Assembly: GCA_021209875.1 (NCBI GenBank)
Contig: JAGYVD010000004.1
Location: forward strand, 1,736,001 to 1,800,000
From: Rosellinia necatrix
Taxonomy: Eukaryota; Ascomycota; Sordariomycetes; Xylariales; Xylariaceae
Reading direction: 5' to 3'
Length of the DNA stretch: 64,000 nucleotides
Every line of letters starts with the position of its first letter. The stretch's first letter is position 1. The notes below the pieces were generated by a model. That model saw only the letters and a list, made by a program, of their open reading frames with translations. It searched no databases and was not told where the DNA came from. The position numbers and the translations under genes are program-made. This document shows, in pieces, positions 11,620 to 21,255 of the stretch.

Positions 11620-12220
11620 CTATTTCTTCTTCCGCGGGGCCGCGGAGGGCGCAGAAGGCTCGGCCATGCCGACGGCATAGCCAGCGATGAGGTCGGCGAA
11701 GGCATCACCGCTGCCGCCACCGCTACCGGAGGAGTCCTTCTTCCCAGTACCAGCACCAGAACCAGAACCGGAACCGGAACCGGCAGCGGCGCCTACATCA
11801 CCAGCAGTAGCGTCGGAGGAGGAAGGGGAAGACTCGTCGGAGTCCCAGCCGCGGCCGAAGCGGCCGCGGAAGGCGGCGAGCTTGCCGGCCTCGTCGACCT
11901 CGACGTTCTGCAGGCTCTTGTCGCTCGGGTTCCAGAGCGCGTGGTTGCGCGCGTCCTTGGTGCTGCGGTACAGCCCCAGCGGCGACGCCGTCCGCGCCGT
12001 GTACGTGCTGCCGTCCGACAGCTGCACCAGCTGCGTGAAGGCGTACGGCCGCCGCGGCCGCCGGATCAGCGTCGCCGCCCGGCTCGGGGTCCGCGAGAGG
12101 GGCGTGTGCGAGAGGGGGGGTGGTTGTGGTCGTCGTGGTCGTCGTGGTCGTGGTGGTTTGGAGGTAGTGGAGGGTTGACGTAGGACGCCGGGGGAGGGCG
12201 CTTGGGAACCTTGTTGCCAT
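11620..12220 (-). CDS. mrpl36: mitochondrial large-subunit ribosomal protein bL31m (frame interrupted or spliced near N-terminus)
   Basis: This is a component of the mitochondrial large ribosomal subunit. The frame ending at 11620 encodes the hallmark block TLIRRPRRPYAFTQLVQLSD, followed by GSTYTARTASP, NPSDKSLQNVEVDEAGKLAAF and RGRFGRGWD, then a Ser/Gly-rich tail ending in basic residues. The start-like ATG at 12220, with a basic targeting peptide MATRFPSALPRRPT, is in another frame. The two frames are joined either by a 97-bp intron (donor 12179, acceptor ending 12083; total 504 nt, 167 aa; weak GTCAAC donor) or by a one-base change in the seven-base homopolymer at 12114-12120. The stretch between is an ACC/ACG triplet tract. 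The family call is firm; the N-terminus is not. Confidence 0.8.
12130..12165. repeat. GTC/GTG triplet tract
   Basis: This imperfect trinucleotide run reads as poly-Thr in one minus-strand frame. It lies at the frame change of the bL31m gene, so it is either coding expansion or intronic filler. Confidence 0.6.
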
Positions 12221-12855
12221 GGTTTTTTTTTTTTGTTTTCCTTTTGTTTTGGTTTTTTTGGTTTTTTTTTTTGCTCCTTTTCTACTCTTATCTTTTCTTT
12301 TTCTGGGAGGGCGGACTGAGGGTGTCGGTTCGGTTCAGTTCGGTTTGGTTTGGCGGAGGTGGTTCAATTGGGATTCCAATCTTGAATCTTTACCGGAGCT
12401 TTCTGGTTGTCGATTGATAGACAGAGATGCTTGGATTAGGTAAGGAAGTTTTAGCTACCTTTTTTGTGGGACTTTGGCTAATCTAGTTTAGCCTGTTTGT
12501 TGATTCTAATATTTAGATGCTTATAAGTACCTACTTACTATTGGTTAAGTAAGTTATTTGCCCTCTTCAAAACTATTAATATTCGCATAATATCTGATAA
12601 AGAATTATATTTATATACTCTCTCGAGAGAAACGATCCTCCTCATTCACATTGGTTTTGTACGATAATCAATACAACAGGTGTTCGTCGGAATCATGCAT
12701 GATCAAGCATAGTACCCCCATCTGCTCTCGAGAGCCTCTTTTTTGCCATACAAATCAGACTAGGTATAATAATAGGTAGTTTGAAATCTCATGTTAACAC
12801 TTATAAGAATGAAACCAAATCCGTAGAAGATGATGCTCCCGTTGTATACCCGACA
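12221..12855. other. intergenic between bL31m start and NLR 3' end
   Basis: No gene. It begins with a strongly T-rich tract (12223-12305) that would be the A-rich leader of bL31m on the minus strand. It continues AT-rich to the stop of the NLR-like gene. Confidence 0.5.
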
Positions 12856-15800
12856 TCATATACCCGACCTGTCCTCGCCAGACTGCAAGCACGAGGTATA
12901 CACCTCGATGGTCACCCGCTGGACCCAGTTCTCCCAGCCGGGGAACATGACCATGGGCTTGACGAAGATGACGTTCTCGGGTCGTAGGGAGCGGACCCAG
13001 ATGCTCTCGGTGTCGCGCGCCTCGTCGCAGCAGTCGACGTCCCAGGCGACGCGGTGGGTGCACCAGTGGCGGGTGGCGATCTGGTTGCGGCAGATCTCGA
13101 TGGGACCCTGCGTGGCAGGCATGCCGCCGTAGCCGCCGCCGTCGCGGAACGTCTCCCCGAAGAAGGCCGCCTGCGCCGCCTCGGCGACGAACCACGTCCA
13201 GCTCCCCGCCCCCGGGTCGTCGCTGTACCCCTGGTCGTGCGAGACGATGGTGAACTCCACCCGCCGCACCGGGCTCGCGATCCGCCCGCGCACCGGCCGG
13301 CTGATCAGGAACGGCAGGTTCGGGTGGTGCCACTGCCGCAGTACCTGCCGCCTGTTGACCCCGACCCGCGTCGACGTCGTCCTAACCCAGTAGCTCGCGA
13401 GGTCGAGGATGTACGCCGACAGGTTGCCGTGCAGCCGCCGCGTGATGAGCGCCATGGTTTGGTCTGCTCGGCTGGCGGACTGGAACTTCTTCTGCAGGCA
13501 TAGCGCCACCGCGATGATATCCCCGTCGTGCCGGGGCCAATGCTGTAGGCTTGGAAGGCTGTCCGGCCCGGCACCGTCTAGCAGGTATTTCCCCCAAGGC
13601 TGGTCCTCGAGCCAGCGCGTGGCCTCACCGTCCGGCTTTTCGTCGAGTTTCGCAGATTTGTCGCTCATCAGTATGGACTGGACGGCGCTTGTTGCTCGTC
13701 TTTCCAGAGCAAGGGCCAGTGCAGTGAGGCCGCGGTCGTTTTTGATCGAACCGTCGGCACCACCCACGAGTAGCTTCGCGCATGCGTCTCCGATATCGTA
13801 CATAGCAGCCAAGTGCAGCGGTGTGTCTCCGTCCTTGTCCCGCGCGTCGATTTCAAGACTCCTGATCTCCAGAAGAGCTTCCACAGCGTCGAGATTGCCG
13901 GTCAGGGCAGCGATATGGAGCGGCGTCATCCTCTGATTATCCCGGACGTTGTGCAAACCGACGCTGTTCAGCTTCTTGAGCAAAAATTTCATCGCCCCGC
14001 GCGAGGTGCCGCTCGCGGCGTGGTGCAGCACTGTGGAATTTTGGTCTGGTTTCGTTAGTTGCTGGAGCCCAACTTTGCTGAGAAGCAATTCTACAACGGT
14101 CCAATCGGCCACCTCCACGGAGAGGTATAGGGCCGACATCAAAAGCTGGTCGAATATGGGCCACTTGTGCTCGGCCGCCTTAGTGATCATGTACTCTACC
14201 GCGTGGATGTTGCTTTGGCGTACCGCCTCCTCGAAAGGGACGTCGCTCTTGTTATCCCGCATCTGCATCAGCTGCCACGCGAGCGGGTGGTCCAGTAGCG
14301 TCTTCAGCTTGAGCAGGGGACCCGAGTCGGCCGCTACCGTGCGGTTCTTGAACCCGAACGAGGGGTCCATCACGGCCCAGTGCAGCGGCGTTTTAGTGAA
14401 GCGATCGGCGGTCACAGGGGTCCTCCAGATAGAGTCGCCTGCTACTGCATCGAAGTAACGCAACACCCTCTCTACGACGGGGTGCTCGGATTCCTTCACG
14501 GCAAACACCAAAGGGTTGGCCCCGTATATATCGTAGCCCTGCATGAGCTTGCCCTGGACATCTTTCTCGACGATGGTGTCGATCAGCGCGATCTTTTCGG
14601 CTACCGACCTCGATCCTACACTACGGATCGCAAGGTGCAGGATCGTGCCCGTCCAGTTCAAGTTATCACCTACGCGTGAAGTAACATTCAGCTCGGAATT
14701 CTCGAGCAAAGATCGCAGCGTCCCTACTGAGCTAAACACGGCCGATACGTGGGCAGGCTGTACTGCCCATGTATTGATTTCCTGCGTGTCGAGGTTTAGG
14801 GATGAGCTCTGAAGGAGTGTGTTTATGGAATCAACCGAGTTCCCCAAGGCCGCCCAGTGGAGTGCATTCCCAAAAGATTGTCTGTCTTCGCCGGCCAGCC
14901 TCCCCGTGTGCCGCGTGAACCACTGGACGGTTAACGGGATGTTCTCTGGCACGCCGCCGGCATCAGGATCGTCTGGCGTGATAACGCCGTAGAAAGCGCC
15001 TATGTCTATGGCAGATACGTTTAGGTTTCCCACGGGGTGATGAGCTCCAGGCCATACCTGCCATGTTCTAAGGATAGTATAGAGAGCCGACACAGCGGCG
15101 CGGTGTACTTTTACAATGCTCTGAAAAAACCTGCACATGGCATCTAAAATGTCTTGCCTCAATGCAGTATCTGCATCGGGATGTGATAGCATCTTGTGGT
15201 AGTGCTTGCCAAAATATGTGGCTGCGTATTCCAGGAATGGTGTCTCTTCTTGCACATACTTGATTGCTGGCAGTGTGGCGTTGTCGTCGAGAAATCGATC
15301 ATGGAAAGCAAGAAACGTAATGCAAGTGAAAGCGATACTACCATCCGTGCCCGCGAACAACGGGGTATTCTTCTCGCCCTCAAAGTATTCTTGTGTCGTA
15401 AAGTGAACGAATCTCACGATCTTGGTTTCCGGTTCAATCACGACGAGGCCACCGCAGTACTCGACTAGAAGATCCGTTGAGACAATGTTGTCCTCACTCA
15501 GTTCCGTATCATCCTCATCAACGGCCAGCGCGTGGGTGAGTTCCGTCGAAGTCAGCGGTCTCATGGCGAAACAGATCCATTGGATTGTCCGCATAGCCCA
15601 TTCCCTGTTGGATGGGTGTTGACTTTCGATGCGCTGCACAGCGTTGTTGTATGTGTCTTTCATGGCGGTGTCTCCCGTTGGGATGCCTACTAATACCTTC
15701 CTCACGGCCTTGGGAGTGGACTCAAGAGCCAGGGAATCCATATGCAATTTGCAGAGGAGGAACCTTTGATTGTCTCAGCGATAAATCGGCCCCACGGTTG

Positions 15801-17077
15801 TCTGATTGTAATACTTACAGTCCCTGGGCTCTTTCGCTGACTACTCGAACGATTTCGTTCTCCAGCTCAGGTTTCCGCTTGATGTTTTCGGCCAGTTTTC
15901 TAGAGCCAGTTATCCTAGTTCTGATATAGGCGTGCATATCGACCTCGGCCGAGACAATCCTAAGCACACGCACATCTGTGAACCTTTCCAGGTCGCTACC
16001 CATTACCCGAGACGTGATGAGGACGTTGGCCCATGGGTATAGTCGGGAAACGTGGTCTAGAAGGGCCTCTCGCTGTGCCTCGTTGCACTCATCCAGTGCA
16101 TCGATCACCACGAACATGCGCTGAAATTTCCCATCGGTGAACTCCCTCTCGACGAGACCGTTGATTTGTGCTGCTGATAGTTTCACTCGACGGCCGTACA
16201 GGTCGTTGTTGAGCTGGTCAACCTCAGTCTTAGAGAGCTCGCGCTGGAGCATCAGCTGTGTCCAAATATTAGCCAGCAGCGTCGTCGGCTCCTGGATACG
16301 CCGCCGAAAATCGCAGTACACGTATGTGAGCCCCGTGTCCCTCTCTTGTTTCACCACGCCTTGAAGGTAGTCTACGGCGATAGAAGCGATGAACGTCTTG
16401 CCGGAACCTGGGGCACCGGGGCACCAGAGCGTGGCGCCGGGCGAAACGAGCCATTCTTGGAACGTGGGAGAGTCGATGAACCACTGACCCGTCCCCGGTT
16501 GCCTTTGGCTAAATATTTCGTTTTGTTTCTCTGAAAAGCTTACCGGTGAAAAGTAGTTCACCATTGTATTCATTATCTCCCGAGTCTGTCGCCGCTCGTT
16601 TTGTGCCGTCATCGATAGAGTCTTCTGGATCGTCCTAGCCATGTCCGGCAGGATAGCAGTGTCCTCCTTGATGGAGCCAGCCAAATCTTTAATTTCTGAA
16701 GTCATCCATGAGTTGATGAGACTAGTTAGGTTGGTTGCCCTCTCCATGACCTCCCTCATCTCCTTCTTCAATAGCGGCCACAACATATCCCGAGATAGTT
16801 TTCGCAGCCGACTGTCCGGCCGCAACTTATCGGCTAAGTCGTCGATACGCTTCTTTAAGTCATTGAGAGGCTTTATGAGTAGTCTAGCGGCTTCATCATT
16901 CTGAAGCTTGTCGTCTTTCTTCAACCTGAGTAGCAATGGGGTGAGCGCACTGCACTCAGCCACAAGTTCGTCGGCCTCAGCCGGCACATGGGCAACATCA
17001 GTGCAGTATTGCACAAGCTTAGCGGTTACCGATATCAGTTGAAGAACCGATGCAACAGCGCCCAAGGCCTCGGTCAT
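12856..17077 (-). CDS. NLR-like STAND protein: Helo-like N-terminus, NACHT, ankyrin repeats, unassigned C-terminal module; 1388 aa
   Basis: This is probably a fungal NOD-like receptor acting in non-self recognition or regulated cell death. Exons are 17077-15819 and 15763-12856, with a 55-bp intron that restores GLFLLCKLHMDSL. Residues 1-160 are helical, with the start pattern of fungal STAND N-terminal (Helo-like) domains. TGQWFIDSPTFQEWL (196-210) leads into Walker A GAPGSGKT (221-228). Walker B is MFVVIDALDEC (321-331) and the sensor-like ITSR is at 354-357. A winged-helix-like block (IQWICFAMRPLTSTEL) follows at about residues 480-500. Ankyrin-type repeats fill roughly 690-1125 (for example TPLHIAALTGNLDAVEALL), several of them degenerate. 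The last ~190 residues are Trp/Cys-rich and I cannot assign them. No stop or frameshift is seen, so the gene looks intact. It diverges from the flavin-reductase-like gene across 862 bp. Function is inferred from the family. Confidence 0.88.
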
Positions 17078-17939
17078 GATATCACAGCCCTTCGAACAAA
17101 ATCAGACTCTGATAGTAGATTGCAAGGAGGGAGAGCTGACATTGACAACGCTTTCAAGAGAGAGGCGCTTTCAGGAAAGAGGAGTAACCGTTCACATCTT
17201 CCTCTCCTGCATGCTAGCTTTACCAATTATGGTCCCTGAAACCCACCCTAGTGTGCTGGGGTCACCGGATATACACGCATTTCGCGCCACGCATTTCACG
17301 TATTTGGTGTAAAAGAAATCGTTGGGGGCCATATTTGAGACTCAGGCCTTGTAAGGGGATGGAATGATAAGACGCTCTCGCTGGGCCTAGATCAGGGAGG
17401 TGACCAGCATGTAGGTAAGTGACTTGTTAGATGTTCTGTCAAAGATATCGAGTGTGCATAAATGCCATGACGCATCGTAACAGCCCCGAGGTAGAGAGAT
17501 ACGTGCCTACAATACATGGTTTGTAGCGGCGACTTAGGATTCAGAGAGGCGTAAGTATGGAGAGTGGAGAGTGGAGTGGTTGTTCTCCTCTCACGCTCAC
17601 ACTCACACAAGTGTACCTAGGTAGTACTTATTTTTAGCTCGGGCTGAGCTAAAGCGGTATTTAGTGCTTCTAAATAATCGGCCCGTGAACAGCTGGAGCG
17701 GCCGATGTCGAGATCAAAGAGATCTTATCAAAGAGATCTTATCGCTTATTCCTTCTCGACTAGGTACCTAGGTAGATAGGTACCCCCTGTATTCCAACTT
17801 ATAGCGTCATATCCCTGTCGCTGTAGCCATCAGCCTGCGAATTTCTGAATTTCCGACAACATTTGACCGTTGGTCTTCTATACACCAGAAGTCCGACTTT
17901 TCTGGCTTCTGCCTCTCCCTCTGCCGTTCATGGACTGAG
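17078..17939. promoter_or_regulatory. divergent promoter region between the NLR-like gene and the flavin-reductase-like gene
   Basis: This is an 862-bp intergenic stretch. It contains CCTAGGTA palindromes at about 17614-17625 and 17760-17783, and a direct AAGAGATCTTATC duplication near 17716-17742. A two-codon upstream ORF (17930-17938) ends one base before the start codon at 17940. The promoter role is by position only. Confidence 0.5.
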
Positions 17940-19130
17940 ATGCAGAGTGTCCGTGGCCTACGGCGGGCCATTCCGCCCAGAAGTCCACGCATTACCCTTT
18001 GTAACCGTCCACCTCGAAGCTTCATCAACTCCTTTACACGACACCGCGCAAGACAGTCACCGCAAACCCTCGACGCCGAAGGGCCAATTGTGCGCCCCAA
18101 ATGGAGCAAAGAACAGATAGCAAGGCAAGTTGGTGGGAGGCAAGCCTACATATCCGAAGGGAAAACCAGAGATATAGCAGATGCAGCCGACGATAGCACA
18201 GCGACTAGGCATATGTTTGAAGGCTCCCACATCCTCAAACAAACGGCCGATCCCAACAACGAGGCGCGAGACGGGGAGCGAGACGGCGCGCGAGATGAGG
18301 CACAATATCTCTGCGGCTCTGTGACAGCTGCCATGGCAAAGCTCCCACACCCGGTTGTCGTTATCACCACCCTCGACCGAACATACCATGCTCAGGTTGC
18401 CGCCGGTGTGCCGGTCGAGGAAATGCGCCACCCCATCGCGCGGGGTATTACCGTCTCTTCTCTCACATCCCTATGCATTCGGCCAAGGCCACACGTCATG
18501 TTCAATATGACATTGCCTAGCACCATGTACGAGGCTCTCGTTGCTTGCCAAGACTTCAACGTCCACATCTTGGCCCCCGATGAAGCCGGCGCGCACGTCG
18601 CCAGCGTGTTCACCCGTGGTAACCGGGTTCCATTCCCGCGTGCCGGCGAGTCTGAAGGCCCGAGAGATGGATTTGACGACGATGCCGACTTGGGTGTGTT
18701 TGTGGGTCTAAAAAATGAGGGGTTTCGCCATGCCTCCATTGTGAACCGAGATGCGTGGCATGAACAATATCAAAATGCCAAAGAAAATTGTCTTCGGGTC
18801 GCTGGGGCTCCATACGAGGTAGGCCCTGTTAACCAAGACGTTAAAGAGACCAACCCTACACGCCAATTTCATCATGTCCCTCTTCTGCATTCTAGAGCAA
18901 TCATAGAGGTACTGCATTGTCGTCTGGCGCGCACAATACATCCCGACTTGGCAAATACCGGACAAAACGTCATCATGATAGGCGAGGTAGTTGATATCAC
19001 GTTCCCTGACGAATCAGCGAAGAATTCGGACCAGGCGCCCGTCGCATTGGGATACGCTGACAGGAAATATCGATCCATTGGCGGTGCCATTCATCTACAT
19101 GAGAGGGATGGTTTCGGGAACAAATCATAG
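17940..19130 (+). CDS. flavin reductase-like (FMN-binding split barrel) protein, 396 aa, probably mitochondrial
   Basis: This is a single-exon gene. The flavin reductase-like domain spans roughly residues 125-300. It shows MAKLPHPVVVITT, the flavin-contacting GITVSSLTSLCIRPRPHVMFNM block and FNVHIL, in the order typical of FMN-binding split barrels that use or reduce FMN with NAD(P)H. The N-terminal ~45 residues are rich in Arg and Ser and lack acids until residue 46, as in a mitochondrial presequence. Between them is a hydrophilic linker with an acidic, repeat-like DGERDGARDE. The last ~40 residues carry the closing strand GYADRKYRSIGG. Substrate and partner are unknown. A minimal upstream ORF sits just before the start. 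It diverges from the NLR-like gene, but I see no functional link. Confidence 0.82.
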   Translation: MQSVRGLRRAIPPRSPRITLCNRPPRSFINSFTRHRARQSPQTLDAEGPIVRPKWSKEQIARQVGGRQAYISEGKTRDIADAADDSTATRHMFEGSHILKQTADPNNEARDGERDGARDEAQYLCGSVTAAMAKLPHPVVVITTLDRTYHAQVAAGVPVEEMRHPIARGITVSSLTSLCIRPRPHVMFNMTLPSTMYEALVACQDFNVHILAPDEAGAHVASVFTRGNRVPFPRAGESEGPRDGFDDDADLGVFVGLKNEGFRHASIVNRDAWHEQYQNAKENCLRVAGAPYEVGPVNQDVKETNPTRQFHHVPLLHSRAIIEVLHCRLARTIHPDLANTGQNVIMIGEVVDITFPDESAKNSDQAPVALGYADRKYRSIGGAIHLHERDGFGNKS

Positions 19131-20440
19131 CCCTTTCAGGACGACAATACGCACCACAAAACCGACTACAATAATCAAAAAACCCTACCGATGGAGAAAT
19201 AGGCAAGTAGATGAGTAGACAAGGCAGTTGCGGCGAGAAGTCGGAGATCTTATCTAGAGCACAGAAATGTCGGTAACACGACGTCGCTCAACATAAGACA
19301 AGCCGGGTATAACAAGCTCGCACTGTCTAGAAAAATTTAGAAAGATTAAATCGTGCTTCGATTTGTTCTTCCTAAATATATATATAAGACACCTATCATG
19401 GTATCACGGAGGAGTCTTCAAAGGAAAAAAAGGTAATATTACCATGTATCGCGCAGGCGACGACGCTATACATTGACAACTAACCGCTTCATAGATAAGT
19501 AGATACTTAGCATAGCGATATCCACTGTACAAATTTCTTGTTATAAAGCATATATATATATATCTAGAAACATGTATATAGACTAATGTATTTCCCGCTC
19601 CAATAGAAAGGCAACTATATGGCGCCTACCATCCGGACCCCTTGTTGCTGTGGCGGACTCTTCTTATACTATAAAGTTGCGGAGGAGATGATTAAGTTGC
19701 AAGTCAACATGTAATTCTAGTGAGAGTGTCGATTTCCAATTACTTGGTACACAGACAAGCAATTTCTACCTAGCTTCCACTTCCCCAATGAATGAACCTA
19801 TCTCCTTCACTTATCTACCACCTTAGGTACCTAGGCAAGCACTAATAAGAGACTGACAGACATATATCTTTGCTAATATGCAAGACGAGTGTTGGATCTC
19901 CCATAGGAACTCAGCCCAAGCTAGTTCCACCACGTCGCCTAAGCCGGAAACGCTTCACAACTAGTGCAAGCAGGATCTACAGTCCTTTCCTATCTCAACG
20001 AAGGAAACCACGACCAGAGGCCAAAGACAGAGACATTTAAGCAGCCACAAGAAGCAAACAAACAGAAACATGGCACCTGGGGTAACGACCAAAACCCAAG
20101 CTTCTTCATCTAGCTGGAGCACCGGGATGCCAGACCTCGATTTCCTCCCTCTCCTCCGGCGTGGCTTTCTGCTGGGTATCGCCACCGTGACAGTAATCTC
20201 GTAGGCGAAGCTTAGATTTACCCAAGGCCCGCGGGCCGGCTTGCCTGGCATCTCTTTCGCGGTGGTTTAGGTACTGAGGCAGTGGGCGGGCACGTAGGCG
20301 ACTGGTGGTTTCTCACCCTAGTCTTGTGGTGTGGAAAATTTTCGCAAGGCGGGCAATTCTGGCGTGAGAGCAGTTGTCTCGGGAGTGCGGTGGTGAGCAT
20401 GGTGAGTCTCTATCCAGCTAGGTTGGGCAAGATGGCTTAG
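19131..20440. other. intergenic downstream of the flavin-reductase-like gene
   Basis: No gene supported. It is AT-rich, with a TATATATATATA run near 19550. A segment at 19620-19660 shares the words ATGGCGCCT and GTGGCGGAC, at similar spacing, with a segment at about 21817-21855, hinting at a short dispersed repeat. Open frames are short. Confidence 0.4.
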
Positions 20441-21085
20441 CTATATACAGCCAGAGGAACACCTCAGCCGCTATATCAAGGCGGCACCTTCGAGAACGCT
20501 GACCGATATGAGCGGTTTGACAAAGCCATCAGAGACGGGGACTTCTAGAACCATGAAATTCACTGGTTGCCTCCGCGCTCAGAGAGTCTCACTTGGCCTG
20601 TGGAGTGGGATATGTTCTTAGGATCATGAAAGAGGTTTCAATAGCTGGCCCCGGGGCTAGGCAGGAGTCTAAGTGTCATTTATAGGAACGAAAATAGGCC
20701 CAATTCTTTTCTGCATTGCCATGAGTTCGGGGTACACAGTTCCAAGCTTGTTGTCTTAGGTTAGCTAACGGTCTTTGCCCACCCGCCGGCCAAGTCTATG
20801 AAAGTAGTTTATGGCATCAGAATAGTTTATGGGTCAGCGCCGGCAATTCCCGCCAATGTTCCACTGTCTCGATAAGGGATAGCTTACACTAAGACGTCCG
20901 TCACAACAGTATATTAGCTGCTTCCAAAAGGATGGTCGCAGTTTTACACACTCTAGGAGATGGAATAGCAGCTAACTAGCGCGGTTCGGATTGCATGTGA
21001 ACATGTGCAGTCCTATCCTAAGTGTCTGCCAAGCTGCATCCAAACATACACTAAGTGACGGGTCCACAAAAAATGGGTCAGTTCG
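20441..21085 (+). pseudogene. decayed protein-coding remnant with in-frame stops
   Basis: One frame (codons at positions congruent to 2 mod 3) reads like protein over some 200 codons but is broken by about ten stops. Coding-like blocks include TFENADRYERFDKAIRDGDF, a TAG at 20546, then NHEIHWLPPRSESLTWPVEW, a TGA at 20627, and later QLTSAVRIACEHVQSYPKCL at the 3' end. The TAG stops could come from TGG or CAG by C-to-T change on either strand, the pattern left by repeat-induced point mutation or ordinary decay. I do not recognise the family. Random sequence seldom gives such Trp/Pro/acidic-rich runs in one frame, but an alignment is needed. Confidence 0.45.
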
Positions 21086-21144
21086 GGCTAAGAACTCTCT
21101 ATCTAATACCAATTAACGGGGTGAATTTCTAACAATTCAAAGAA

Positions 21145-21216
21145 GCTGGCATCGTATAGTGGTTAGTACGGCTCGTTGTGGCCGAGCAAACGCATGTTCG
21201 ATTCATGCTGTCAGCA
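21145..21216 (+). tRNA. tRNA-His (GUG)
   Basis: It folds into a full cloverleaf. The acceptor stem GCTGGCA pairs with TGTCAGC, with one G-U. The D stem is GTAT/GTAC with loop AGTGGTTA. The anticodon stem GCTCG/CGAGC encloses TTGTGGC, giving anticodon GTG. The variable loop is four bases, and the T stem GCATG/CATGC encloses TTCGATT. The discriminator is A. There is no intron. A run of T at 21251-21255 could terminate RNA polymerase III. The internal promoter boxes are intact. Confidence 0.93.
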
Positions 21217-21250
21217 AGAAAATCCGGTTCTCTGGATTTGGAGAATTAAC

Positions 21251-21255
21251 TTTTT
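21251..21255 (+). terminator. possible RNA polymerase III terminator for tRNA-His
   Basis: The first run of five T lies 34 bases after the tRNA discriminator base. Pol III usually stops at T4-T6. Confidence 0.45.

Noticed and set aside
13054..13503. 149-codon plus-strand frame inside the NLR-like gene
   Set aside because: It is a GC-rich shadow of the minus-strand coding exon, which carries the ankyrin/C-terminal protein.
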